A DNA stretch of 64,000 nt from Pestalotiopsis fici W106-1 (taxonomy: Eukaryota; Ascomycota; Sordariomycetes; Amphisphaeriales; Sporocadaceae), in contig NW_006917098.1 of NCBI RefSeq assembly GCF_000516985.1, positions 1,798,001-1,862,000 on the forward strand, in the 5' to 3' direction. The notes under the pieces were generated by a model. It ran no database searches, was not told where the DNA came from, and was given only the letters and a program-made list of their open reading frames with translations. A program made the position numbers and the translations under genes. Below, piece by piece: positions 23,839 to 36,440 of the stretch. Position 1 is the stretch's first letter. Each line of letters starts with the position of its first letter.

Positions 23839-25996
23839 CTAATGACGTCTCGCCGTTGCCGTCTTCTCGCTCTTCTTGTGGTCTCTCTTGTGTGCGTCTT
23901 CATCTCGAGATGACCTCCCGCGGTCGTCCCGATTGGACTCGGTCCTCACGACATTCGGGCGTTGGAGGGGCTGAGAGCGGCGATGTGAAGACTGTCTCTC
24001 GGGCTCGGTGTCGCGCTTACGTTCACGTTCGGCCCACTTGTGATGACGTTTATTAGCTGCTTTAAGAAAAGGATACATGCTATTTTGAAAGGCTGTCGCA
24101 AGGACCGTTGTATGAGCCGTGTTTCAATACTTGAAATTGACTTACTTGAGAGTCATTATGTTTTCCACCAAAGCCTCGACCACTACTGCTCCGTTCAATG
24201 TAGCTTTCGTGCTTGTCGCCCAGGTATCCACGGGCAGAGTCGCGTTTGATCTCCGAGCTCCGCTGGCGCTCATGGTATGGGCGAGCACTCGTCTGGCGAG
24301 GGCTGACACCAGTCAGAGGTGATAGCGGACCATTGATTGCCAATTCATCATGCCGCCTTTCTTGCACCTTGTGATTCAATGAATCTGTAGAGACACGGCG
24401 GCCGTCTATCGGTGGTTTGGACGAGTACCCCGACGGCGTGCAGACATAACTCGAGGGCGCAGAACTAGGTGGCCCTCGACGATAAATGTTGAGGACGGAC
24501 GCGGTGTCGAGACGGAGCTGTGGACTTTCATTTCGGCCAAAGGCAACCTTTTCCACGGCCGTGCCGTATTGATCCAATGACCGCGCATTCCGCGGTGACA
24601 ATGGAGGATCTCTTGCCGCTGGAGAGGTCACATTTAGCCTTCCCCCCATGGACGTATCGGAAGCACCAGATCGCGAGGAACTACTGGACTCCCAACGGAA
24701 TTGAGGCCGGTTCCATCTGGTGAAGCCACGGTCTTGTCCGACGTCGTCATCGATTGTCTGCAGTGTCCCTGGGATGTATTTTGCCTGCGACTCACGTGGA
24801 CTATACAGTCTCACGCGATCATCCCTTGTAGCCCAGTACGATTTGGGTGACAAGGGATTAGATTTTGGTATAGAGAAATAGTCGCCGGCTTCCCTACCAC
24901 GGTGGCTAACATTGGGCGACATATACTGGCGGTCTCTGCATATGCTTTTGGTCATCTTCAAGTCAGTCATCAGCATGAGAAAGGCATCATCCAAACGCCT
25001 CCTCAGCACCCGGTCATGCTTGATTGGCAGATATGCCTCGGGGATAGTCTTGAGCATGCCGCGTGCCCTTTCATTGAGCTCGACCGCGTCCAGCGCCAAA
25101 GGTAGATCCACGAATGCCCTATCCAGTCGACGAATCTCCTCATTTGGGTACGCAAGCACGCAAATGGCCAGGTACCGAGCAAAGCCATCAACACTCAGTG
25201 CCGGAATTCTGGGACGACTGCAGATGTTCTTTTGTATCAGGAGGTGCTCAATGCGCAAGCGATCGTAAAAGTCTTCTAGACAGTCGTTGACATCGACTGC
25301 GTTTGAAGTAAATATTTCTATATTCGCGAAAATGTATCAGTCGTTTGTCCCAAGGTATATTTTGATTCGTCATCTCCCACCTACGAACGGCACCACGTCG
25401 GAGTCTTGCCGGTAGGCAGTATAGAAAGCTGCAATCTTGTCTGGCGTGATGACCAAACTTTTCTTGGGTGCGTATTCATCAATCTATCAAGCCGATTATG
25501 AGAAGACATGTAAGCAATTGGCGTTTGGTTCGCTCACAATATACTTTGCGAGTCTTTGCAGAGCTTTTCCCAGACTCTGCGTCGCAACGCCATGTTCATC
25601 AAACAATTGTCTGCATCCATCAAGCCAATCGACCTCTTGGCTCACTGTTTCCTTTTCGCTACGGTCTCGAGAAGAGAATGGATTGTGCAAGGAAGTATCA
25701 AAGACTTCTATTGCCGTATTTGAACGCGGTGTCTTTTCGAACATTATCGGAGCCTGCTGCGTCATGGGCAGAGAATCCTGATGTGAAGATACCGACGAAC
25801 CAACAGGAGTCCAAGGCGGAGACAGGTTATGCAGGCCCAAGACAAGGTCTAGTCTTCCATACAACTCGTCTGGGTTTGCCTGCTCGCCGATGACTGATAG
25901 ACCAGAAGCCTCTAGTTGTTGTTCTTGGTTCTGGGGGTGAGCCTTGGTCTTTGGCTGCACGTTGTCCGCCGGGTTCAGCTCATGGCTTTTTGTCAT
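23839..25996 (-). CDS. DUF7514 domain protein
   Basis: Fungal protein with the uncharacterised DUF7514 domain. Exons 25996-25538, 25483-25381 and 25317-24146 join in frame. The domain, about residues 130-270, includes LFDEHGVATQSLGKALQRLAKYI, PKKSLVITPDKIAAFY, VPFVEIF, the NDCLEDFYDRLRIEHLLIQ block and DGFARYLAICVLAYPNEE. The following 300 residues are Ser/Arg/Pro-rich and probably disordered. A last exon (24092-23839) encodes a highly charged tail beginning MYPFLKAANKRHHKWAE, but the obvious donor at 24145 and acceptor at 24093 do not join it in frame; another donor, such as the GTGG about 20 nt further upstream, or a 1-nt error is needed. Function unknown; no catalytic motif. Confidence 0.8.
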
Positions 25997-27228
25997 TTTT
26001 GGCTTACCTGTCAGCTATACCTGACAGTATGACATCTTTCGAACATGATACCTCCATCCACTGGTGAGATGGGTCCTGCCTAAATACCTTACCGCCGAGT
26101 TTTCAAGACCATTTGTCAAACCACAGTTTCCCACTAGGTGTTTTTCTCGCACTCCATAGGTTTCGCCCTGCTTAAGCAGATGGTGTGGCAGCACGTTTGC
26201 TCACGTCTTTCCGAATCATAGCTAATCGACATGCCGGATATAGGAGCTGGGCAACTTGTCAGCCTGTCGTTTCCCATTACAAGATCAATTCTGCTAGGTG
26301 AGGTGTCAATGATAGAGGAAAACAAGAGCACAGCATGCGCCTCGTGTCACTTTTTGGTGGCGACCGTAAGCGTCCAGGCTAATAAACACAAAGCCATGTA
26401 ACACTTATGGAAAGCTTCTTCATGCTCATTCAATGAGTGACAGGGAGATCCTCCGCTACTAGTGTTGGGCAGTAACGGACAGATGAATATGACGCTTGTT
26501 GGGGTATAGGTAAGCATGTACCGCGGAAAGCTGCTTGGTGTGCAACCCACCTAATGGCCATTGAGTAGGTAGGTAGCTACGTCACTCCAGATACAGGGAA
26601 ATAGAATAGGGCGATGAGAAGTGACTGGCAAATCACATGGAATTTGAGGCCATGCGTAAAACAAATGTTTGATTTTGGTTCCATCTATATGTGGTAATAT
26701 TTTGTCGTGCACATTTTCCATGGACAAGGAGGGGGTTTCATGATCATCGGCATTGGGTCTCAAATACTTTAGGACTATCTACCTTTGGTCTTGTTTTTTT
26801 CCCCTCGAAGTTTCGTCTTCGTCCATGTTTGCCTCTCAAACATGACTGAAATTCCGATGCTATCTCGCGCTCCACTTGGGAAGCTTCTCTCGAATTAGGC
26901 GAATACATGCGCACCGATTTTGGTTCATTGTTTCCCATCGGCCTCTCACATGGGCTGAAACAAGAGATAACCCTTAACATGAAGTGCTGCACCCACGTCG
27001 AATACAATGGTGCGAAAGTCGTCGCGATGGTGATGATTATGATTGGACACGTTGCGGTCTCTTCAGTTTCCTCCCCAGGGCCTTTCCTTCTCTACATCGA
27101 ACTTTTTTTCTTTCTTTTTGGCTGTACCATGGTTGCATATTGACATTGACTGATCATGATGCAATGCCTTTCCCTTATATCTCAGCCTCTAATCTGGGGA
27201 TGTTAAAGGCCAGGTATTTTGGAGAGGC
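25997..27228. other. Intergenic, no gene seen
   Basis: Between the DUF7514 gene start and the Stc1-domain gene stop, both on the minus strand. No exon with coding character. A (TAGG)n-like motif is present at about 26564-26577. Confidence 0.5.
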
Positions 27229-29023
27229 CTAAAACGAATCATCACTGCCAGAATCATACACTACGATGTGGTAAGCGCCTGCTCCAGTCTGCGGTCTTTG
27301 GCGAATTTCAAAATCTCTGCGTTGATCCTACACATCAAATTAGTATTCACTTGATCTTATGAAGCCTAAGAACTTACAACTCGGGCAAAGTTTCCTCTCT
27401 GAGGTCTCACGCGGTCTACAGGACCTCGGGCGGGCTGTGCGGATGGGGCACTGGGACCCGAGTTCCCGGGGTTGGCAATCCGACGATGAGCATTGCCCTG
27501 ATCATCGTACGCCTGGAATGACTGGTTACTAGTGGCCTGGCGATTTCCAGTGAGCGCCCTCTGGGTAGTGTTTGGGGTCATGGCAGGGCCAGCCCGAGAA
27601 TCGCTGGACACGATCGACGGAGTGCCCTCGCCGCGACGTGAGCCTGGGGGACCCTGTGCAATATTCTCGGGACGCCTGCGATAATCTGTTCCCGTCGTGG
27701 TGGTGTAGCTGCGCTCAGAGGCGCGGGTGCTGATAGAGGCGCCAGACTGTGTAGGGAATGCATGTCTTCGAGGCGGAGCGATCCTGGGTTGGGGTTGACC
27801 CGAGTAGCTCGTCAAGCTTGCTGTAGAAGCCTGTTGGCTATAGTTTGGCACATGACGCTCAACGATATTGTTCTCTCGTAGAGTCATCATATTCTCTTTT
27901 TCGAGTAGATGGGGTGGGACCCATGCTTCTGGCGATTGCGGACCAGACTGAGCACTGCTGCCCATGAGGCTCGACGGACCTGCATTTGAAGCTTGAGATC
28001 GAGCAGGAATGGAAGAACCGATACGAGAGGCTGAAGTAGCTGTAGTGGCTGCCTTCTTCACATTGGTTGCCATGGCTGGTGCCTTCGGACGAGTCTGAGC
28101 TGCGGTGACATTTGAAACAGTGACCTGGGTTTTAATACTATCAGCAGCAAATACTTCTCAATCGCAGGTAAAGGCGAACTTGCATCGTCCGAGTCTGAGT
28201 CCGAGTTGTTATCAAAAAAGTGGCCATGTCTCACGGAAGTTCCACGGGGAACATTGTAGTTGTCGTCCTCATCATCTGTGCCAAAATGTCTGTCATCGTC
28301 GTCGTCTTCATCGTCGTCGCCCAGGGTGGTACCAGCTGTCCTGACCGAACGGGCTGAAGCGAAGACAGCTTGATCATCGTCGTCATCGTCGTCGTCATCT
28401 TCATCGATTTCGATACCTGCCACAGCATTTGAGAAGCCCTGGTGCTCATCCGCAGCTTCATTGATCTCATTGGGTGCCGCTAGGGGTACTGTGTCATAGT
28501 CTTGCTCGACTTGCCACTGTGTACAGGCGATGCACCACTAGATTCATAGTTGGTTAGAAATGGATCAAGTTAGAGAATTCTCAATGAGGCTTACGGGGAG
28601 GTTGTTCCTTCTCTGATTACCGCTGAACTGGTCACGTGCCTTCCAAAGACCACAGGGACCATTGCACTTCAGACCTGTAGCTGGCTCACCAGAATGCTCA
28701 CGACAGATCAAGCCAATGGAGGCGGGTGTGACGCGATCGTTGTGAGATCTCTTAGCACTGCGCCATTTAGCAAGTTGCTTGTTGGAAAAGCTGGAATTGG
28801 GCTTCCACTCTCCACCAATACTGCACTTGAATCTGTTCCATTATTGTAAGCAAACACGACAGTGGTGATTTCCATCCAGGCCACTCACGTTTGCGGTAGG
28901 GCACCGTTCTGGTTACTACAGACCCATCGTCAGTTGAGGCACACATGCAACATCGAGGCCTTTGCCTTGCTGCACTTACGACCTGTCTGCCAAGGCAGAC
29001 GTGTTGCCGACGAGAGAAGGCAT
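27229..29023 (-). CDS. Stc1-domain protein
   Basis: In fission yeast Stc1 is the LIM-like zinc protein that bridges the RNAi effector complex RITS and the histone H3K9 methyltransferase complex CLRC. Exons 29023-28980, 28915-28889, 28832-28595, 28537-28180, 28099-27378 and 27327-27229 give 495 residues. The Stc1 domain at about residues 24-110 shows FKCSIGGEWKPNSSFSNKQL, LICREHSG, KCNGPCGLWKARDQFS and WCIACTQW, with paired cysteines for zinc. Two Asp-rich runs follow (DEDDDDDDDD and DDDEDDDDD), then a long Ser/Thr/Pro/Arg disordered region and a short C-terminal exon ending SGSDDSF. The exon 4-5 junction is the least certain; other donors nearby also keep the frame. Much longer than yeast Stc1, so a role beyond silencing is open. 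Confidence 0.88.
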
Positions 29024-32000
29024 CTTCACGTCATTCGCTGTTTCACACGAAGACGAGCACGGTTCTACAGAGGGATGACGAGGTCAGCAGGGTCGTTGAT
29101 GGGGAAAAAGAAGAGAGAGGGAAATGATGTTGGTCAAGTATGTATGACTAGACGAGAGTGTAAATTTTGTTGGGGAAAGATTGATGTGAAGGTGGCAAGG
29201 GCAATTGCTCTTGAGGCAGGATGAATATTTCACTTGAGTTCGGTTGCGCCAATCACGTGCCTCAAGAGTCATCAAATGGGAAAGAGCGGGTTCCGGCTTG
29301 AGGTTGAGTGTTCTCTGACAATGAGGATGAAGAGGTCGAAGAAGACGAAGAAGAAGATTCGGCATCACTTACTTGGTTGGTGTAGAACGTGGCCGCCAGT
29401 CGAGGGGAAGAAGGGGTAGGTGACACAGGCAAGCTGCAAACACAATCGATAGGATCAAATCGAGTATTTACTCGAACCTGTGAAGGGTTGGTGTGGGAAA
29501 AAGAAAAGTGGTGATGGTGGTCAGCAGAAGATGGAAGTTGAACAAGGACAGTTGAGGAAAATAATCTTGAGTTGTGTTTCGAAGGAAAGGACACCTCCTT
29601 ATGTAGTAGGCAGCAACCACTTTGTTCCGGAAGCTGGGAAGGTGCAGGCCATCAGTCTGTGACAGACGAGCCGCAAAAAGATCTTTCTGTTGGGAATGCG
29701 CTTGGATTTGTGTCGTGAAGGTAGAGAAAAAAAATTTAGGCAACTCGAGATGAAGGTTTTGAGGTCGGCAGGTTGACAGGCTGAAGCCGACGACCATGTG
29801 TTGTTGACAAGGCCCCGATGTTGACGACGGCAATATTACCTAGAGTGAATTTGAGCGTCGAACAGACGTTATCTGATTGCTACACCTTCGGTTCCTCTTT
29901 GTTACATGTTTTGTTTGTAGTGTAGGAAGATAGACAGCTTAAAGATGCTTCTTAGTAACTGAAACACCTCGACTGATTACTATCGGGCAAGTGAAGAAAT
30001 ATTGGATTGTGTGCTTGCCAGAGGTTAGTTAAAAGCATGAATGAGATATGCCCCCTGCCAAGTCATCATTGCACAAAGAAGGGGACTGGAACATGCTTTG
30101 GTTTTACATATTGTACCTTGGTGGTCAGAGTTTATAACCTACTTTGCAGTGTTTGATGTGATCACGGCCCTTGCAGGTTTTTTGTCAATGATCCAAGAGA
30201 CATGAAATATGTTCACCGATCCAAAAATAAAAAATGCATGCACATTCCACCTGATGTTTTGAGTTGTGAAAACAAATGAATTTACTGCTCATTGATAAAT
30301 GCCCCCGAGACGGTGATTTATTAACAACAGACATAGGCAACCACCAATCTACACGTAGGCAGGAACTCAAGAAAGGATATACACACTTGAACAGTGTCTC
30401 GAGCTCCAGTCGTCAGCCAATGAACATATAACTTATGCTGGGTAGGCCACTGTAGTAGGTGATTTCAGCACTCTTCGTGTTTCAATCCCAGCTTTTGCGG
30501 ATGAATTAGAGTAGCAACAACGTCTTGTTGGCCGTGTGACTAATGTGGTACATGACCGAAATCTAACTTTATGCTTTGGTGTTGCCGTACAATGGACTGG
30601 ACATGTGGCACAAGATCAAGACAATCCAACCATGGGCTCCTCGTTAAATGATTTCCAGGTTTTGACAGAAAGTCAATATGACTCCTTTTTTATACGATTA
30701 GATCTGGGTGTGAATGCATCGATACTTTTTTATGCAATTGGTTGAGGCTTGGGGTGTTAATGACCGTCAGCCAGCTGTCTCCTATCTCATATATAACATC
30801 TTGGTTGGAACGTGATGAGCGACCGAGAATGAAGAGTTGCAGGATAATGCCAAGTTCACGAGATATATTGCGCGAATGAATGCTTGGAATGAGTCAGGCC
30901 GGGAAAAAAAAAAAAAAAAAGGAAGCCAGCGGTCAAAGCTGGATGACCGTGCGGACATTATTAGGCTGTTCAGATATACTCTGTACAAAGCAATGTGCCA
31001 TTGAATCATTCTATTTCCCCACGACAAGAAGAAGTATTACGATGGCGGTCTTCATCGCGGCCGGCCCGTCTGCGACCAGATCTCCAAGACCATCTGGCGA
31101 TATTGGGCGCACGGAGCAACATGGTGACCAGTCCGCAGAACTTGTTTACACGCGAGCCACGGACTATTGATAATTGGCTAGGGGTAGTCCAGGATAGCTT
31201 GATAACAACAGACAGGGTAAAATTGCCTCCCATTGTTATTAGTCGACGGCAATCAAGTGGCAATTCCCATGATTGACATATGATCACCATGTTGACATGA
31301 TGGCCCCCTCCAACCCTCCCTTGCTGGGGCTAGGTCGAGGGGCGAGGGAGGGTCGTCGCATTTTATCGCTGGGACTGTCCATATCCCTAACTTTAATGCT
31401 TATGCCACATGGCTGCCGCCGCCAAGGGTCAGTCAGATCACTGATGAGGCCGCATGAGCGATTGGGCTCTCGCGATACGGGTGCGAAACTGAAATGCTGG
31501 CTGGATGCGGAAGGTTCACGTCCAATCGCCTGCCTTCTTCACCAAAAAAGCCTAATTCATCCGCGCGTCCTCGCACAACAGCCAGCACAGGTGAAAGAAG
31601 AGCGTAGCTAGAGGCTAATAAGATGGCAAACAAGGAGACATGTCCGCAAAAACGGTCCAATTCGTATCAGATGGTTTGGCGGAGTTTTGGCGTTGGGCCG
31701 GAGCTGATATATTGATGTTCATGCAAGCAAATCAGCCGCGCGACACTGGTGTTGGACGTTGCTGGCCGCTAGGATGAACAAACATTAAGTGCCAAAGTGC
31801 TGCTACGTGAAGTTGGCCGCCGCGAAGGCCCTCAGAACGCTACAGTTGCATACATTACAGCGCGCCTAAAACCCCAGGGATTTTGGGACTGCTCTACATT
31901 GCCTACCGTAGGGTTTAGAGCACGAATTCTCGTCTACCGCAGCACCTTTGCCATACATATGTTAAGTGCACAATAGCGCACAACAAGCGCGAACAATGGC

Positions 32001-35000
32001 CGCAGAAGACTATTTTCCCAATCTAAGGTAGGTAGTTCTGCAATTCGCGCGAGCTCCCTCTTGGGGTCAATTAGGCTGGTGTTCTTCTTTTTTGCTTCTT
32101 TTTAAGGTAACGAGCTGTTCCCGAACTGTGCCCATGCCACCATGTTTCAAATCGACGAGACCATTATGCGCCGACTGCTAGATTCTGGCTTCTCCGGGCT
32201 TTAGCGCAACTGTCGTCTAAACAGCAACCGCGCCGTCGGGGTCCAGGCAGAGCCAGCCAGCCCCGCGGTCGTCTTTTGGAGGAGAGGCATGCAACGAAGG
32301 AAAAAAAAAAAGCTCTTTGCAATCGTGATGACGAGCCAATGACCGAGTCATGCACTTCTACATTAATGCACACGCATTTTCTTTGGCGTTATCTGCCAGC
32401 TAGCCAACTTACCTGCCTACGCGTTTTTTTCTAGGTCGTGATAAATGATCGCAGAGGAGCTCCCGGGTGTTACGGCTCTCGTGCAGCGTCAGGTCTCTTT
32501 CGCGCAAGGTCGAGCTTGGGAAACTATCCAAGCATTTTCCCGATTCATGCAAGGTTCCAGGGCCAGATTGGCAGATAAACCACAGGCACGGGAAGGGAAA
32601 AGATGGTGTGAAGGTGGGAAGAAACCCCATCTGTCAGGGCAAAAGAATCGTTCCCCTCGTTCCAAAGCACGGGACCGCGGGCACCAGCAACAATGGCCAA
32701 TCTATTTGTGGACCGGCTTCAATGGCTCAGGGGAGCAGGATGATCGGCAGGGCTAACGATACAGCGTTCTTTCACTACAGATACCTCAATATCCGCGGCG
32801 GGCACATTGTCAGATGAGGTATCGGGCTCGGAGCAGCGTGGTACCCCACACGATCGAGCAGGGCCAGTCGAACTGCTAGGCACTTCTTCAAGTTCACAGG
32901 AATCTCTTTCCGGAACCCATTTGCAGCAACCGGCGGGAAATGCTGCCTCTTGTCCAAAGTTCTGTCTGATTTTGGGTAGGTTTTAGCACTCTGGCGGTCG
33001 ACCGTCGGGCAGCGCTTGGCTCGATCTGTGGCGCCCAGGGCCGAAAATGGCAATAGCGTACTGCACGTCGAAGGTGCCGGTTCCACTGCCAGTGAATAAA
33101 AGCTTTCCAAAATGCTCACAAAAGATGGATGTTTTTTTATTCTTGGAGGTTGGGGAATACGTGTTGTATGTGAGCGCCATGAGGAACTGACGACGCCCGG
33201 TCCGGTCCAGCAAAGGAAAAGAATGAGATTATTGGCACGAAACCTGGCATTTCACGGGGCCCTCGAGGTAACGATTCGTCACCAGAGCATATTCACTGGA
33301 TCCTGGTGGTTTCGATTGGGTTTGGTTCAACCACATGCCCACGGGCCTCCCCCTTTTGCTTGTTGAGGTTTAGCTGCTTTTTGTGATCTCCCTTGCTGGT
33401 TGGCCATTGATTGCCATCACGTCGCGTCTGTGCCAGGCAAATAAAATGCAAATGGCACATGGTATTTTCAGTATTTCTCCAGTGGATAAGAAGATCATCC
33501 CATCATCAAGTTGAGAAGGTCTAGTCAAGGGATTGAATTGAGCAAACGGTATTTTATTCGGGTCTCCAGTGGTGCATCGCTGCAGCAAGCAATTGTATTG
33601 GAAACGGTGCAGCAAGGACGGTGGACTGTGGCCCAAAAACCCACCAATCCTGGGCTTTTGTTTAATGTTTCCATGCCGCTCAACTTAGGATTTTGGTTCA
33701 ATGTTTGTTCGAAATCAGCACACCAAGGATCGGCATTGCGCCGACCGTATGGTAGTGTGTTGAATGGCTGGTAACAACTAGGTAACGACGACTGCCGCGG
33801 TCGGCATGTCCCATGCTGGCGACGTTCAAGTCTACCTGTGACTAGAGATGTCTGGTGTGCTGGCATTGAGCGAAAACAAGATCCCATCCATGCTCAGAGG
33901 CCCGAGTTCCCACTGCTCTCGAGACTATTGGCTTTTGCAGTGTTGACCGTCTTTTCGACGACGGGTTGTCTGGGGAATCATAACTGTTCTTGCGATGGAT
34001 CTCGTCGCCACGATTTTTTTTTTCTCTGGGGCCCTTTTCGAATGTTCGGTCGAGCATCCATTTTCATGCATGAACGAACATCAAGAACATACGGTATGTA
34101 GGCGGTACGGGAATTCGTGGTGATGGCGGAGGTACATATGTTTGAGAGGCTATTTGAGCCGTTCTTATCGTGCCGGCAGCGCGTTGGCATTGGCATGCAT
34201 ATGACATAACTCTGATCCGTAGCACGGGGGAAATACATCATCGGCCTGCCGCTCAATCAGAAGCGCAAAAGACACATTTTTTTCTTCATTAAGATTAAGT
34301 GTAATTGCTCATGGTAGGTAATGTACTTCGGTACCTTGTACTTTTACGCACTGAGTGAGAGATGCATTTGTGCCACAGTACGAGCTGCGCGATCACTCAC
34401 TAGATCCGTGGAGCATACATGGATCGACACCAAATGCTAAACAGCTCAAGTGGGTGCTGGCACTTGCTTGTCATGCTGGGCTTCTACGTTTCGAGCTGCA
34501 GTAAAATGGGTCGCACCACACTGTACGGCTCAAGCCGTTGGCGGAGGATTTCCAGAAGAATCATGCCCGTCAGCATTGGAAACAGAGGGCTGGCACAGTG
34601 TCCGTATCTCGCAGCTTTGCAACCGGCGCTTCCTCTCACACCCAATAGAGGCAAGGCAAAGTGCTGGGTTCACTGTCTGGCTGATGGAGAAACATGAGTA
34701 ATAAGTCCGTACCACCTTACCTTAGTAACGTATGTGCACAGTAATCCTTCTGAGCTTCGCCTCGTTGAAAGATCTGACAATAGAGATGGCGGCCCAACAG
34801 ATAAAAGAGGTCAGAGAATAAGTCAGTCACACCTGGTTGCTTCCGCCGTCATCTCGGAGGATGAGTCTCTTCCACAGTCAATGTAATAGATGAAATGTAC
34901 GCATGTAGCTCGTACATGGCCTGTCCGGAGGAAGCAAAAAAGAAAATTATCAGAGATGTGATAATCAAACTAAAATCATGACGAACCCGCTGCAACTGTA

Positions 35001-35390
35001 ACGCATCGAATTATGGCACTCTCCTTTCAGACGGACCCCCTGCCTGTCTGGGTCCTCGAGCAAATTGGTCCATTTTGGGCCCCCCTTGGGTAAGAGTGAC
35101 AAGAGTGACCACGGTTGACCTGCCCCCTCCAAATCGTCGAGTTAGCGAGATTGGGGTCTGCCCGTCCCCCGGTACCTGTGTTCATGCTAAAAAGGGTGGC
35201 ATCAAATTCACGCCAGGGGGGGTCTCTTGTCCTGTCTTGTACGTAGGTACCGAAGGGGGGACTTCTGAGGGGGGGCAACCAGCAGAAGCCACAGATGCTT
35301 TGACATCCGCTGCCGCGCCGCCGCTACGAAACTGGGACTCGTCTCCATTCGCCGTCCCCCCAAAGAGACGCCAGAGAGAACCACCTACTG
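29024..35390. other. Long intergenic stretch, no gene supported
   Basis: Over 6 kb without an ORF that shows domain, codon or splicing support on either strand. Poly-A (about 30903-30920), poly-T and other simple runs are scattered through it. I see no transposon ends, long terminal repeats or RNA gene. Possible contents are regulatory DNA or non-coding transcripts for the downstream kinase gene. Confidence 0.5.
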
Positions 35391-36440
35391 GGTCCCTCTC
35401 GTTGGCGAACAGCTCATCTCACTTCTCTCTCTCTCATTACAATCCACCACTCACTTTCGCTCGAATCCCGAAACGGCAGAGACGAGTTCATGGCAATTCC
35501 TTCAGCGCTTGCTAATCATTAGCACAGCGTCGGTCTGATGCTATTCCTGCGCTCCATGCTCTGTTCTCCCTCTGTCTAACCTTTTACTATTCGTTTCTCT
35601 CTCTCACAAGTTCCGCCCCCAAGCGCGCGCGCGTCTGTGTTCTCTGTACCTCGAGCACACACACAGCTCGCGACCGGCAGACAACTTGGCCGCGGCAGCT
35701 GCTACACCACGAGACAGCGCTTCTCTCCCTTTCCCGGCCTGTCATTTGGGCATCATCTGCAGCTATCAACAACAATCAAACTGCTCAGAGATTGAAAAGA
35801 CCTCAAACCCACCAATATTCATTCGCTCCTTATTTCCCACTGTGCATCAACCAACTCTTTCCGCGTTCCCCGGTCACCTCGGGTTCAGTCATTCTCTCTT
35901 TTCCCTAGACAAGCATCATTCGCGCTAGCAAGGTCTGCATATTTCGAGAAGCTCACAACCCAGCTCGTCGAACATCAATCAGCCTTGACCAAGACCCGCA
36001 CCCCGATATTCTGGTTCCATTATTCCCTGGTCCCCTAATCCAACGCACTATCCCAAGAGACCTCCTGTCCAACTCCCTCATTATCACTGCTATATCGCCT
36101 TTTTCCTTTCCCTTTTCATATTGTCTCGCATTCTGTCGACGCTATTCCACCTCACATTACTACACCAGAAGAGGAAATAGACAACAACGATCCGGCCTTC
36201 AATAATCTGACGCGTCCTACTCGAATTCGCCTGTTGCTTTTCGACACCCGCCTTCGATCTGAATGAGCCGAGAACTGCTATAGCTCTGCCACAGAGCTTT
36301 ACTTCAAACCCTCCTGGGTCACCATACTGACACACGTCGGTAGCCTATCTCGCCAAACCGAGTCTGGGCTATTGACGCACAGTTAATGGGATAAACGCTG
36401 CCACTTGATAGAGTCTCATAACTGTTTTGAAGCGTTCGCC
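35391..36440 (+). promoter_or_regulatory. Pyrimidine-rich leader/promoter of the Ime2-like kinase
   Basis: The kilobase before the kinase ATG is markedly CT-rich on the plus strand, with CTCTCTCT runs at about 35427-35438 and 35599-35606, as often seen around transcription starts and long 5' leaders of regulated fungal genes. No TATA box is obvious. Several short upstream ORFs would precede the main start if transcription begins near 35400. Inferred from composition only. Confidence 0.45.

Noticed and set aside
31273..31611. 112-codon ORF in the long gap
   Set aside because: Composition looks random and no family is recognised.
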